DNA from: Toxorhynchites rutilus septentrionalis
Taxonomy: Eukaryota > Arthropoda > Insecta > Diptera > Culicidae
Length of the DNA: 64,000 bases
Direction: 5' to 3'
Assembly (NCBI RefSeq): GCF_029784135.1
Contig: NC_073746.1
Location: 92,516,564-92,580,563, forward strand
In this document: positions 10,701 to 21,255 of the stretch, piece after piece
How the letters are laid out: each line of letters opens with the position of its first letter
How positions within the stretch are numbered: the first letter of the stretch is position 1
Made by a program: the position numbers and the translations under genes
Notes under the pieces: model-generated
The model's input: only the letters and a program-made list of their open reading frames with translations
Database searches by the model: none
What the model was told of the DNA's origin: nothing

Positions 10701-11456
10701 TTTTGTGTTGTGTTTTTGCTTTTTTTTACAAACTTTCTCAATTTTTTCTCACTATCTCATAGTTGATTCTTGATTTTTTTCTGAAGGCTTTGTACTTATT
10801 AAATGTTCAACGCCGGGCATCTTTTGGCGTATGCACATATCGTACAATCAAAATGATGGCTGTGATAGGGAATGCATAGGTGGTTATCAGCTCATTCACT
10901 ATCATATATTTCACTATTGAGCATATTACCGTACCTTAAACTGTGGTTTCGGAGACGAATGAATTGTAAGATTTGCATCTCCGCAAACAAAGTAAATAGA
11001 AATGAAAAAGAACTGAGGTTTTGGAGACGAACTCTACGATCTGTCGAGAATTAAACGAGCTATAAGCGTTCTGAAAAACCAACAGTCAATTAACACAGGA
11101 TTAAAGTCCTTTAAAATAAGAACAGTGCAGCAGGAAATACATAGCTCATCGTGTTGCTCCTTAGTTATTTCTCTATGCAATGCAGATGTAACGTCAGTCA
11201 ATTTTCAACATCAGTTATCAACCAAAGAAAGCAGTTCTTGCTACCGAGAAAATTCGTTAATGCCATCCTGCATACAATGTGTTGTAATTTGAAGCCACTT
11301 TTAATTCGGAAACCATGCATGGGTTTGTGAAAACTGAATGATCAATTTGAAAGACCCCAAACCAATAAGTTCAAGAACAAGCATAAACAAAATAAATCAG
11401 TTTATATTATATGTCATATTTTGTCACTTTAGAATGCATTGGTATTGTGAAAAACT
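10701..11456. other. Unassigned DNA upstream of the 10685 stem-loop
   Basis: The position where a minus-strand histone gene should be, but no histone motif is readable in any frame. Two short similar blocks occur near 10945 and 11015 (GG.TTTGGAGACGAA type). Otherwise AT-rich. Confidence 0.35.
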
Positions 11457-11484
11457 CTAATAACTCTTCTTTGAAAGGTTTAAT

Positions 11485-11752
11485 GGCCCTGAAAAGCGCC
11501 GTGTTTTACGGTGGCTAGTTTTGCCACCAAAACAGTCTGTATAAACAAACTTTTTACTTCTTCTACCTGCTGCCGTTTTGCGATTGCGTTTGCCACTCGC
11601 TGAAACTAGTTGTTGCCATCGAACCGAATGTGCTCTGTTCTGTAGGCTGGTTTTCTTATTGTCGTGAGCAGCTTTGCAAGCCAACTCGAGCACTCCGGCG
11701 GCCGAAATTCTATAACCGCTATTAGGTATACTTGTGCTCCGGAACCAATCCG
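11485..11752 (-). pseudogene. H2A: Histone H2A pseudogene 1 with 3' stem-loop
   Basis: Minus-strand translation at 11647-11752 gives IGSGAQVYLIAVIEF and, after a one-base shift, AAGVLELACKAAHDNKKT. This matches the alpha-2/alpha-3 part of H2A ([27 protein letters not shown]). The N-terminal tail and first helix are gone; the leader sequence at 11770-11830 joins directly to the core. After DNKKT the sequence departs from H2A and is shared with pseudogene 2 instead. It ends in a histone-type hairpin, GGCGCTTTTCAGGGCC (11485-11500), with one stem mismatch. A functional H2A is about 125 residues; this one cannot encode it. Confidence 0.8.
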
Positions 11753-12008
11753 TTGATGCGATGTGATGTGAAACGATGCCATACAACCACACTAATTTAC
11801 GGTTTGAAAGAGAATGAGATATTTTTCAGCGGATCCGCGCATTTTGTGCTTTAGCGGTACACGGTCACAGGATAGAGACAAATCGGCAGACTCAGCCAAA
11901 GGGGTGAGTCCAACGAGACGAACGAAAGAGCGTTAAAAGGCAGCGATGGCAGAAAAATACATTCATTACGATTTGTTCGCTCGTTGGATTCACATGCAGG
12001 CTAAAAAG

Positions 12009-12024
12009 GGTCCTTTTCAGGATC
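12009..12024 (+). promoter_or_regulatory. Histone mRNA 3' stem-loop on the plus strand
   Basis: GGTCCTTTTCAGGATC, preceded by AAAA and followed by ACAAAA, fits the histone 3' hairpin with one G-T pair. It lies in the orientation expected for a gene diverging from H2A pseudogene 1. Insect H2A and H2B genes are usually divergent, so this may be the 3' end of a lost H2B. No H2B motif survives between 11830 and 12000. Confidence 0.6.
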
Positions 12025-12560
12025 ACAAAATTATCTTTAATTTAAAGAGTTTATTGTTTTGTTATCACTCGATATCCCCATCTTGTTCGACTAAACCTTC
12101 CTGTTTAACGATTGCGTTTACCACTCGCCACAGCTTTCACAGTTGGAAAATTTCTTCTCTTCCAGCTCGTGACATGTTGTACAGTAAATTATATTTAATG
12201 CGACGTGCCGAAGCACACCTCAGTGTCGCATTGGAGGCGATTTTAACCTGTAATTGAACATTTGCGATGACAGTGGTACAGTGTCGACTTTCAATGTGGG
12301 GTCATAATTTGGATCTCTATGTTTACAAAAATGTCCAACTAAATAAGTCGCATTACATGTCCGTCCAATTAGCTAAATTTCGAACTAATTGTAAATTACT
12401 GTACTTTCAATCTGGAAACAATTTAAGAATTGGTGAAAATTGAATAATCAGGAAAGTCCCCAACTATCAATAAGCTCAGAACAACTGCCAAATTCACATA
12501 CTCATCAGATCCTGGCAAACAAATTATGAAAAAATCAATGTGTTTTATTATTATTTTGGA
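12025..12560. repeat. Partial third copy of the H2A-derived repeat, then unassigned DNA
   Basis: 12108-12150 shares CGATTGCGTTT.CCACTCGC with the non-H2A middle segment of both H2A pseudogenes (11579 and 12788). The remainder is not recognised. Confidence 0.45.
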
Positions 12561-12613
12561 TATTATTTTAGCATTGAATTGTATTTCCTAAACTCTTTTT
12601 TGGAAGGTTTAAT

Positions 12614-13074
12614 GGCCCTGAAAAGCGCCTTGTTTTATGGAATGGTTCCAATTTAGAAAACTTAGTACTCGTGGTTTTGAAAAAAAAACCATTTCGAACG
12701 CCCTCGATGCCGCCTTGTTCTGGATTTGCCACCAAAGCAGTTTGTATAAAGAACAAACTTTTTTCTTCTGCTACCTGCTGCCGTTTTGCGATTGCGTTTG
12801 CCACTCGCCACTCGCTGCAACTGCCTGTTGTCTTGATGTCCACCGAACCGAATGTGTTCTGTTCCGAATACGGGTTTTCTTATCGTCGCGAGCAGCTTTG
12901 CCAGCTAACTCGATCACTTCGGCGGCCGAAACTATATAACGCCGACTAGGTGGACTGGTGCACTGGTACTAACGCGCTCGGCCTAGCTACCCTTGCGGGG
13001 AACTCCAGATCAACACGGTTCGAGCGGGATTTTGCTTTTCCCTTCACTTTTCCTCCTTTGCCATGTCCAGACTT
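12614..13074 (-). pseudogene. H2A: Histone H2A pseudogene 2 with promoter and 3' stem-loop
   Basis: Minus-strand reading from 13074 gives SGHGKGGKVKGKAKSRSNR, the H2A N-terminal tail almost unchanged, but the start codon is AAG in place of ATG. About 25 nt after the first core residues are missing (the GRIHRLL part). The next block then reads, in another frame, as KGS*AERVSTSAPVHL with a stop, then AAEVIELAGKAARDDKKTRI. After that the sequence is not H2A but matches the same segment in pseudogene 1. The stem-loop GGCGCTTTTCAGGGCC lies at 12614-12629. Lost start, a deletion, stops and shifted frames make it non-coding. Confidence 0.87.
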
Positions 13075-13138
13075 GGCTGCTTGGGTTGGTTTGTTGATGT
13101 GTTGTGATGCGAACTTATGTGGTGTACGGTTTGAATGA

Positions 13139-13175
13139 GAATGATCGTTACGGCAGCGGAGCGGGGATTTTTAAG
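13139..13175 (-). promoter_or_regulatory. Core promoter of H2A pseudogene 2
   Basis: On the minus strand a TATA-like TTAAAAAT (13167-13174) is followed about 32 nt later by TCATTC (13139-13144). It sits roughly 65 nt upstream of the former start codon. The leader TCATTCAAACCGTA is also found upstream of pseudogene 1 (near 11805), so both copies kept the same 5' leader. Confidence 0.5.
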
Positions 13176-13369
13176 CTGACTGGCTGGCTCGAGAATTACG
13201 CATGAGTGAGACAGCGACCAATGTTTCGTTCATTTTTTTTTCTTTTTCCTTTCCAATCGTGCTTCATTCTATTTCGCTGCTGCTCTGGTTGCTCGTTTTG
13301 GTCGGTACGATTTGAGGAGCACAAAATGGACCAATAAAAAATGGGCACATAGTGCATTTGGACAATGCT

Positions 13370-13600
13370 TGATATTTCACAATTATTCAATTATTTATCT
13401 CAAGAAAAATGAAATGTTATTCGTTATGATAGATGCGTAGATATATTTCCTATCAATTGATGCAAAAACCTTTGCGATCTATTGAGAAATGCTCGAGTTA
13501 TAAGCGTTCCAAATCTTGCATTTTTTCCTACTTGTTCAGTGCCTAGATTTCCATTTCACCCCCTATATCTTCCGGTTAGACGTAGTCCTACGTCAAAAAA
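13370..13600 (-). repeat. Dispersed ~190-bp unit starting with GACGTAGGACTACG
   Basis: On the minus strand it begins TTTTTTGACGTAGGACTACG, continues CTAACCGGAAGATATAGGGG, and contains TTGATAGGAAATAT and CTACGCATCTATCA. The same order of blocks is found at 47030-47222 and 47223-47410 and, more diverged, at 27490-27625 (minus). Confidence 0.65.
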
Positions 13601-13784
13601 TTCATCAAAAATTTTAGTACTAAAAAAATATTGAAATCTTGAAATTTTTTTTTTGGGATTTAGATATTCAGTACTACTCTAATTCATATTTAAATGTGTT
13701 TCTACGGCTTTTCTAGATATGTGTGATTTTTTTCAGTGTTGCGCCGTATCAAAAAATATTTTTTTATATTTCCAAAGAGGTGTT

Positions 13785-14602
13785 AGGTAAGGGAGTAAAC
13801 AGTGCCCCCAAACCAAATCACTAGCTGTATGGCAAATATTGTAAAGGATATTAAATAAGAAATTTTGGCGGTTTATTTGAACCCCTATGTGGTTTGACGT
13901 AGGATCTATAGTGGTAAAAAGGTACTTTTTCGTTTATTTCACGCCATCCTCAATAGATCCGAGATAAAAATTTGAAAAAAAATCTTGAATGTGCATCTTA
14001 CCACGTTGTGTCAAGAAAAATTATCAAAAAAATATTTCATCAAAAATTTTAGTACTAAAAAAAATATTTAAATTTTGAAGTTTTTTTTTGGGATTTAGAG
14101 ATTCAGTACTACTCTAATTCATATTTAAATGTGCTCCTACGGCTTTTCTAGATTGATAAATATCTTCACGCTGTTTTTTTTTCAATAATCAACACTGAAA
14201 AAAATCTGAAAAAAATCAGATATATCTAGAAAAGCCGTAGAAACACATTTAAATATGAATTAGAGTAGTAATGAATCTCTAAATCTCAAAAAAAAAAATT
14301 CAAAATTTCAATATTTTTTTTGGTACTAAAATTTTTGATGAAATTTTTTTTTTATAATTTTTCTTGATACACCGTGATAAGATGCACGATCAGTATTTTT
14401 TTCAAATTTTTATCTCGGATCTTTTAAGGATGGCGTGAAATAAACGAAAAAGTACGTTTTTCACTATAGATCCTACGTCAAACCACATAGGGATTCAAAT
14501 AAACCGCCAAAATTTCTTATTTAATATCCTTTACAATATTTGCCATACAGCTAGTGATTTGGTTTGGGGGCACTTATTCTCCCTTACCCGGCCAGGCCCT
14601 TT
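13785..14602. mobile_element. Foldback element with ~365-bp inverted arms
   Basis: Arm 1 (13785-14152) and arm 2 (14225-14588) are reverse complements of high identity separated by 72 nt. Arm 2 extends to 14602 into the family end GGGCCTGGCCGGGTAA. A direct copy of the inner arm also precedes it at 13604-13735. No coding capacity. A transcript through it would fold into a near-continuous hairpin of over 350 bp. Confidence 0.9.
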
Positions 14603-14604
14603 GT

Positions 14605-17432
14605 GGATTATTTAAAATTTTTCATATGTATTTTTGTAATAAATTTATTTTATAATTTTATTATTTTTCAGAGAAAATGCCATCGAAATGATTATCGACT
14701 GATAAAAAGAGTAACTGATAATCAGTCATGCTGGGAACTAAACTAGAACTATACATTGAGCTGAAATTTTGCATAGGGTTATATATTTAACAAATTTGGA
14801 ACCGATCTGATTGAATTTGTATGATTTTTTATTATAATAATTGTTGAACCTATCTAGGCCGTAAAGCGAGGTATGGGTGTATTGAAGTAATGAAGTAACA
14901 CTTCCCGCGAAAACACTCTCGTTCGCACGAAATTAGACATATTCGAAGTGGCAACAAACTTTGTTGTTTACGCTTCAACTTTTTGACATATACTGAAAAA
15001 GACGCGCAATGACAGAAGCTTTCCAACGAATGAACACTTTTCCATTTCAGTCTTATCAATGCCCTAGACTAATGAAGGAGAGGTGTGATACCTGCTAACT
15101 GCTACTTGCCTAATTATTTTCTAGCTTTTAGTACATTATTATGTTTAATCACAATTAAACCGTTTAACTTAAAAGGTTTTTTTTACTTATTTTTTATATC
15201 CCACCACTACTTCAGATCAGGATAAAATCCTCTAAAATAATATTCAGCTCATAATGAAAGTTCAAAATGTGAACATTTATATATGGTTTGATGACCGATT
15301 AGCATTGTCAGTCCCGATGACGATCCGTTCAATTTATCCCCTAATTGACAGTGGGCCGTTACGTATTACGTCAATTTGAGTCGCAATAAACGCCTAGTGA
15401 TATAATTTGATGCAAATACAATGACCAAATATTAGTGCACCAAATAACAATTACACACATGTGTTTTGCATAAAATAATGTTTATGGACATAGAGAGAAG
15501 AGTGTGACAGAGTCTCGTACATCTGCCATTCGCATGTTGGAAGCGCGGGACGGAAGCGATTGATTATCGCTTTCTAAAACAGTTTGAATACCAACCAAAC
15601 ACATCTAGTGACGGGCTCGCTGCGCATCCATCCCGCAAAACAGAGAGTGTGACACATTTCTGATTAATGACAGCAGATTGTCAGTCTCAGCCAAAAAAAA
15701 ACCACACAAATTCCAGCGAGATTATTGTTCATCCGCGATGGGGTTGGGCGGGATGAAAATCGCTCATCAAAATTCAAATCTTTTGCTGCTGATCAATATT
15801 CGGGAAATGTATTTCCACTCATTCATTGCGGGCATGTGTAATTGTTTGGCGAACTCCGGACACGCGTTGGGAGGCTGCGGGGGGAAGGGTATGGGATGTT
15901 GTTGTTGATGATGATGATGATGCGTCGGTGACAGGTCATGATGATGTGTGTGTGTGTCCCGTAAAATGTGAGTCATTTATATTTTCATTTTGCCCGATCA
16001 TGAATACTGGAATTTTTCGCTCCCCCTTCGCCCACCCAAAAAACGTGTTTCTCCGGTTCGGCGTGAATGTCTAAACTGTATATCACTTTGTAATTTGCGT
16101 TTTATGATGTGCGAATAATAGAGCGGTCGGATGCTGTTGTTATGCTGATGTGGGAGCAAAGCTGGGTGGAGAATGCTTGGTTTGTGTCGCGTATATATCT
16201 GCATTTGTGGTTAAGAAACCGAAAAAAAAAATCTCTGTTCGACGATTTGGAATTCTTTTACATTTGATTGCAATGAAAAAAATTAAAACAATTGATTCAA
16301 ATAATATTAGTTAGTTATGGTTATCTGAAAATATACTAAAACTTGTTTTATGTTACCACACTCTGTGGATTGATAATTTGTTATTTCTATCCAAAATGTT
16401 TTGAGACCTTGTACTGTATTAGAATTTTTGAAAGGTTCACTTCTAGAAAAGTTGGAATATTCAATATTGAAATTCCCGTTCCAATTTGACAAACAAATAG
16501 AAGCAGTAGAAAATTGTGATGTTGATGGAATGAATCCACAGACATAATCATCAGTCAGTTGTATTGGACAACTCATCTCACTCTCACAGCCATTAGGTGA
16601 ACAAATTGAATTTGTAATACCATAATTCCATCACCTTATCAACGATTTTCCCCATCCTTGCCCGAATCGATAAGATCCGACAATCGCACAAACTAACTAG
16701 AGCGACAAATGTCCGCTTAATTTGAACTGATCAGTCGCCAGTGTTTAGGCGTCACATCAACAACACCCGGCATTGGGCATCCCCCTTCCTAATCGTGGGA
16801 CGCTATCTACGAGTAAAACAGATTTTTTTAATTATCGCTAATGTATTTCCAGCGCGCTCGCGAATCATAAAACAGAACAGCATCCCCCCACTCCTATGCT
16901 CGGAACTTGAGTCTGGGCACTAGGGGAAAGCCGGTGGTAATCTCCGTGGGCAGGCAGGAAGGCCTGACGCACAATTTAATTACCGCTCAAGATGCTCTGG
17001 TGGATGGTGGCGAAATTTGTACGCTTATCGGCCGAATTGATCCGATAAGTGTTGTTGCTGCTCGCCGTCGAAACGGATGACGGTGATGAAAATTCCTCGT
17101 CACATTGGTTTGGGAAAAATAGCGCCGGTTTTCCGGATATGGGAGCATAATGAATATTGCTTTGTGTTTTCTGTCACACGCCGATATCGACGTCGACTAC
17201 TTCTCACGATTTCCATTAAATTACGCACCTCTAATGACCCATCAGCATTTACTTGGGCGCGCTGATCTTTGACATGGAAGCAGCCAACGCACGGAGAAAT
17301 TAATTTCGCCTAATGGCGTCAAATTTTCGAATGATTATTATCGGGAGATAAAATAAAACATGCAGGTCTTTGTTCATCATGGTTGTCTGCCAGCGACTAA
17401 TCTTTCGTTTTTTGTATTTTCTTTCGTTACAG
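14605..17432. other. TE-poor region, no confirmed gene
   Basis: After 15.2 kb the sequence looks unique and more even in composition than its surroundings. It holds a GAT microsatellite (15906-15922), a TG run (15944-15957) and several C/G-rich patches. I see no recognisable protein except the doubtful minus-strand frame at 16307-16630. It could hold regulatory DNA of the gene represented by the exon at 17433. Confidence 0.5.
16307..16630 (-). CDS. Unrecognised cysteine-containing open frame, doubtful
   Basis: An 89-codon frame from the ATG at 16576, open another 18 codons upstream. It has the spaced cysteines C(x4)C(x5)C(x10)C(x14)C and contains NGCESEMSCP and DDYVCGF, which recall small secreted Kazal-like domains (C-P...VCG). 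The frame ends in ITITN-stop. There is no signal peptide, no clear splice acceptor upstream, and no polyadenylation signal just after. It could equally be a chance frame in AT-rich DNA. Confidence 0.22.
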   Translation of the reverse strand, partial: WNYGITNSICSPNGCESEMSCPIQLTDDYVCGFIPSTSQFSTASICLSNWNGNFNIEYSNFSRSEPFKNSNTVQGLKTFWIEITNYQSTECGNIKQVLVYFQITITN

Positions 17433-17630
17433 GTGCTGAAGTGATGTGATTTTGTGATACGAATGGTAGAAAAAATATCTTGAAAGTGAAGTTCAGTGCA
17501 GTTGTTGCGTGTTCAATGGTAGTTTCGAGAGTAAGAATTTCAAGCTGAGTGAATACAACTTATTCCGGAATCGAGATGCGCTCCAAACAGCAACCCAGGC
17601 CATCATATCGGTGGCTGAAGAAAGAAAACG
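17433..17630 (+). other. Candidate internal exon with 5' UTR, three upstream ORFs and first coding segment
   Basis: A pyrimidine-rich tract ending TTTCTTTCGTTACAG gives an acceptor at 17431-17432, and ACG|GTAGGT gives a donor at 17631. Between them are 143 nt with three short upstream ORFs: ATGTGA at 17444 (start followed at once by stop), a 6-codon ORF at 17463-17483 and a 10-codon ORF at 17516-17548. Then a clean start lies at 17576. Both splice sites fit consensus and the exon stands in TE-poor DNA. Confidence 0.5.
17576..17630 (+). CDS. Candidate first coding exon (18 codons plus 1 nt) of an unidentified gene
   Basis: It encodes MRSKQQPRPSYRWLKKEN and ends in phase 1 at the donor. The start is chosen because it is the first ATG after the acceptor not closed by a stop before the donor. 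The basic N-terminus with R-x-K-Q and prolines recalls the short first coding exons of zinc-finger repressors (SALL, BCL11, FOG, ZNF521), which begin MSRRKQxKP and bind the NuRD subunit RBBP4. PRDM3/PRDM16 also begin MRSK. Both likenesses are very short, so the family is unassigned. No downstream exon is visible in the window. Confidence 0.4.
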
Positions 17631-18221
17631 GTAGGTGCAATTGTGTATTGAAATCATAGTTTTTTATGCAAATTTGAAGTGATGTAACTTCGAGGAAAAC
17701 CAACTCTTTTGAATTGATTAAATTTACGTCATTTTAAAGCTTTCGTTTTCATAAGTTTGTGGGTGAAGAGTGTGTGGGTGTATGTGGAAATCTTTATGTA
17801 TATGTTTGAGTATCATCACTCCTTGCAATCCTCATACCCACAAATGCATAAACGAGAAAGCTACGAATCGGTCATTCTGAGGTGAGCAAGAAATTTTATG
17901 GTTGTGGTACAGTTTACGATGAAGTGTTCCTATGATTTGCTCCAAACTCCAAACATCAATCGGCTAATAAAAATGGCTGAATGTATCAATATGAATCGTG
18001 GGGTTTTGGGGATACACTAGACTAAAAACTTACTGTAATATTTGAAGAATCAAAGAAAATTTTATAAAACACTACAAAAACCTGTTTTGGCACTTTTTTA
18101 AAATTTATGCAATAAATTCAAACTTTTTGTTTTGTTAGAGCAACTACTTAACCTTGTACATAATTTATTGGAGTTTTCAAAACTGCTTTTCAATTTGCGG
18201 TGCAAATAATGATTATTGAAC
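17631..18221. other. Unassigned DNA, possible intron
   Basis: AT-rich sequence after the donor at 17631. No repeat ends or open frames of note. Confidence 0.4.
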
Positions 18222-19080
18222 TACAGTGGTAGACATTCGTTTAGCCGCACCCTATTTTCCTCAATATTTTTAAAAATAAGTCAATTCTTTGTAGAGTTTT
18301 GCTCATAAAAGACTATTATTGTTTATTTTCATCGAATTCATCCTAAAAAAAAAAAGTATAAATTCACTTTTTGTTTTCTAAGTAAAAAAATATGTGGAAT
18401 TAGGGTGGACATTCGTTTAGCCGCATCCTAAAATTTGAATAAAAGAAAATTTGTGCGGCAAATTTCGAGTCCAATCGGTAGCTAATATTTAGTATGTCCA
18501 CCTCCATTTCGGATCACTTTGAAAACTCGATTTGGCATCGAGTCAGACAGCTTTTAAAGTGTTGCCATATTGATTATAGCCCAACATTCCTGAATTACTG
18601 CCTTGAGACTGGAAATGTTGTCAAATTGTCATCCGTTTGCATAGACCATCTCGGCCAATATTCTCCATAGGTTCTCTATGGGATTGTAATCGACTGCCAG
18701 CAGGTCATTCAAGAAGCGGAATGTCCTTTTCGGCAAACCATGCCTTCGATTGCTTGGAAACGTGGATCTATGCATAATCCTGCTGAAAAAACGACATTCT
18801 CGGTAGCGTTATTCTCAATATGGCCAATCAAAATGTTCTCCAGTAATTGAAGATACTTTTCGGAGTTCATTCGGGTGAAAATGAAACAAATGAGAAGCTT
18901 GCTGTGATAGGAAAACGGCTCCCCACACTGTCAAACTTTCGGTTCGATCTCACGGCATGCCGTTGACTTAAATTGTACCAAAAGCAACTGTAACAGTCCG
19001 GACCATCCAAATTGAACTTTTTTCGCCGGAAAATACAACATTTCTCCATTCTAGTTTCCATTCCATGTATTTCCGGGCGA

Positions 19081-19092
19081 AAATGAGATGGG
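19081..19092 (+). repeat. Left target-site duplication of retrotransposon copy B
   Basis: AAAATGAGATGG here and the matching ATGAGATGG at 24763-24771 (A run before it) flank the insertion. The copies also mark the exact break in the Tc1 transposase sequence. Confidence 0.88.
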
Positions 19093-19714
19093 GTTGTCAT
19101 TCTTCGGCATAAGCTTCGAGTAACCGGTCGTGTGCTGTGAGTGTCTCCGATGAAGCATTGTTTTCGGTTACCGTTGGCTGTTATTATTTTTTTTTGTCGC
19201 CCGGGTGTGCTTTTTTCGCGCGTTTTCGAATTGTTCGAGATATCGTGGAACGCAGTGTGAACTCGGAATTGGTGAGAAAGGCTGAATCGTCAAAGCCTGG
19301 CAAGGCCAGCCGGCTTTCAGTTATCGCCGATTTGTCGCCATCGTAATCGAAGTCGGACATCGGTGGTCAGTTGCACGCACACAATACCAGCGCGATTCGC
19401 TGCTAACTTACAGCAGTGTGAAGGAGAGCATCACTTCTTAGTGGTGTGTGATAGTGCCGAGCGCTCAAGCGCTCCGATTGAGAAGCAAGCAGCGGTTGCC
19501 AGTTCATCAGCACTGGGGTGCATTGTGGTGAATAGAAATAAATAAGATTTATTTATTTTTAATTATTTTTAATAACAAATAGATTTATTTGTTTTTTTTT
19601 TAAATTTCTTTTTATTTTTATTTTTAATTATTATTATTATTATTATTAAAAACAAATTATAAGAATATAAGTACCAATTACAGAGGGGCAGAAGGAGGGG
19701 GAGGATCTCCAGAT
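19093..19714 (+). promoter_or_regulatory. 5' UTR of retrotransposon copy B
   Basis: Begins GGTTGTCATTC right after the target duplication. Elements of this type carry an internal promoter here; TCATTC near the first bases could serve as initiator. The last 150 nt are a TTA/TTTA-rich low-complexity stretch (19540-19660) before the ORF1 ATG. Confidence 0.55.
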
Positions 19715-21255
19715 ATGGAGATCTCTGATGATGACTCCCCTCTGGTTGAAAAAAGTTCTAATAAAGGAACAGCGAAGACACTTAAACGCGTTCCTACATC
19801 AGAGGATGTTTCGTCCGGGGACGAGTCTGCTAACTCTAGCAAGCCCCCCTCTAAAAAACCTGCAAATACCTCCTCTCCAACCCCCCTCGCTCCTACAACA
19901 GCTCAGATTTCGCCTCCCCATCCTGTTGTCCCCGATCCCCTTCAATCCTCGTCATCTTCTTCTCCTCCTGTAGTCTTCTCTCCACGTGTCAAGGTCTATC
20001 CTGAAGATGCACCTGGAATTGGTCCGTGGGTTGTTTTCTTCAGGCCTAAGCCAAACGGAAAAGCACTTAATGTTATTCAGATCATGAAAGATCTGGCAAG
20101 ATACTCCTCCGTGATAGAAATTTCGAAGGTTAGACCGACCAAACTGCGTGTTATCGTAGCTGATCGGAAAGACGCAAACGGTATTGTCGTCGACCAGAGG
20201 TTTACCCTGGAATATCGTGTCTACGTGCCTTCCCATGACGTAGAAATCTCGGGGGTGATAACCGAAACGGGTCTGACGTGCAAATCAATTATGGAAGGAG
20301 ATGGCAGATTTAAAAAGCTGCCTTTGATTAAGGTTAAAATCTTAGAATGCCGACAACTCGGCAAAGTCTCCCAGGAAGGGAAAGAATCGAAATTTACGCC
20401 GTCCGACTCGTTTAGAGTCACTTTTACTGGCTCCGCCCTCCCTGACTACGTTATGGTGGACAAATTGAGGCTACCGCTGCGACTCTTCGTGCCAAAGCCC
20501 ATGACTTGCCTGAAATGCAAGTCAGTTGGTCACACAGCAGCTTACTGCGCCAACAAGGAGCGCTGTGCCACTTGCGGAGAGCAACATGTGGACAAATCCT
20601 GCAGTGCGATTGAGCAAAAGTGTCCATATTGCGGAGGAACTCCGCACGTGCTCTCGGCATGTGAAACTTACAAGAGTCGCTGGGAGAAGCAGAAGCGCTC
20701 TTTGAAGGAACGCTCGAAGCGCACTTTTGCGGAAATTTTAAAGGGCGCTTCTCCATTGGCCCAACAGCAACAACCTTTAACCGCAAACAATGTCTTCGCT
20801 TCGCTGCCAGTTGACGAAATGGAAGCGGATACAGCTAACGAGGGCACACCGTACATCTTCCAAGGGAATCCCGGCGCAAAAATGTGACCACTCCCAAAGT
20901 TCAAGGACAAGCCCCTCCGGTTATACCCTCTGTTAGCATGCCTAAAACATCGAGTGCAGCGGACAAGCAAAATCAGGTTCCTCCTGGCTTCCGTGGGAAT
21001 AATTCACCTTCGAACGACCCAGCACTCGAAGGAACATCAAAAACCCCAACTGTCCCTATTTTACCGTCAAGTTCAACTTCCCAATCGGGATTTATAAAGT
21101 TGACTGACCTTGTGGCTCAAATCTTCACATGCTTTAATGTTTCCGACTCCATCAGAACCATTGTCATATCAATGCTTCCAGTATTAAAGACAATTTTGCA
21201 ACAATTGATGCAAACATGGCCCCTCCTTGCAATGATTATCTCTCTTGATGTCTAA
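19715..21255 (+). pseudogene. Retrotransposon ORF1 (gag-like, RNA-binding), one frameshift
   Basis: The ATG at 19715 opens 390 codons: a Ser/Pro-rich N-terminus, an RRM-like middle (GIGPWVVFFRPKPNGKAL onward, residues about 100-235), then three CCHC-type knuckles near residues 265-310 (CLKCKSVGHTAAYC, CATCGEQHVDKSC, CPYCGGTPHVLSAC). The frame ends at TGA 20885-20887. The next frame continues to 21255 with a further C-terminal region that copy A also has. One missing A in the A5 run at 20878-20882 would account for the switch. The protein packages element RNA. The final stop overlaps the ORF2 start. Confidence 0.88.
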
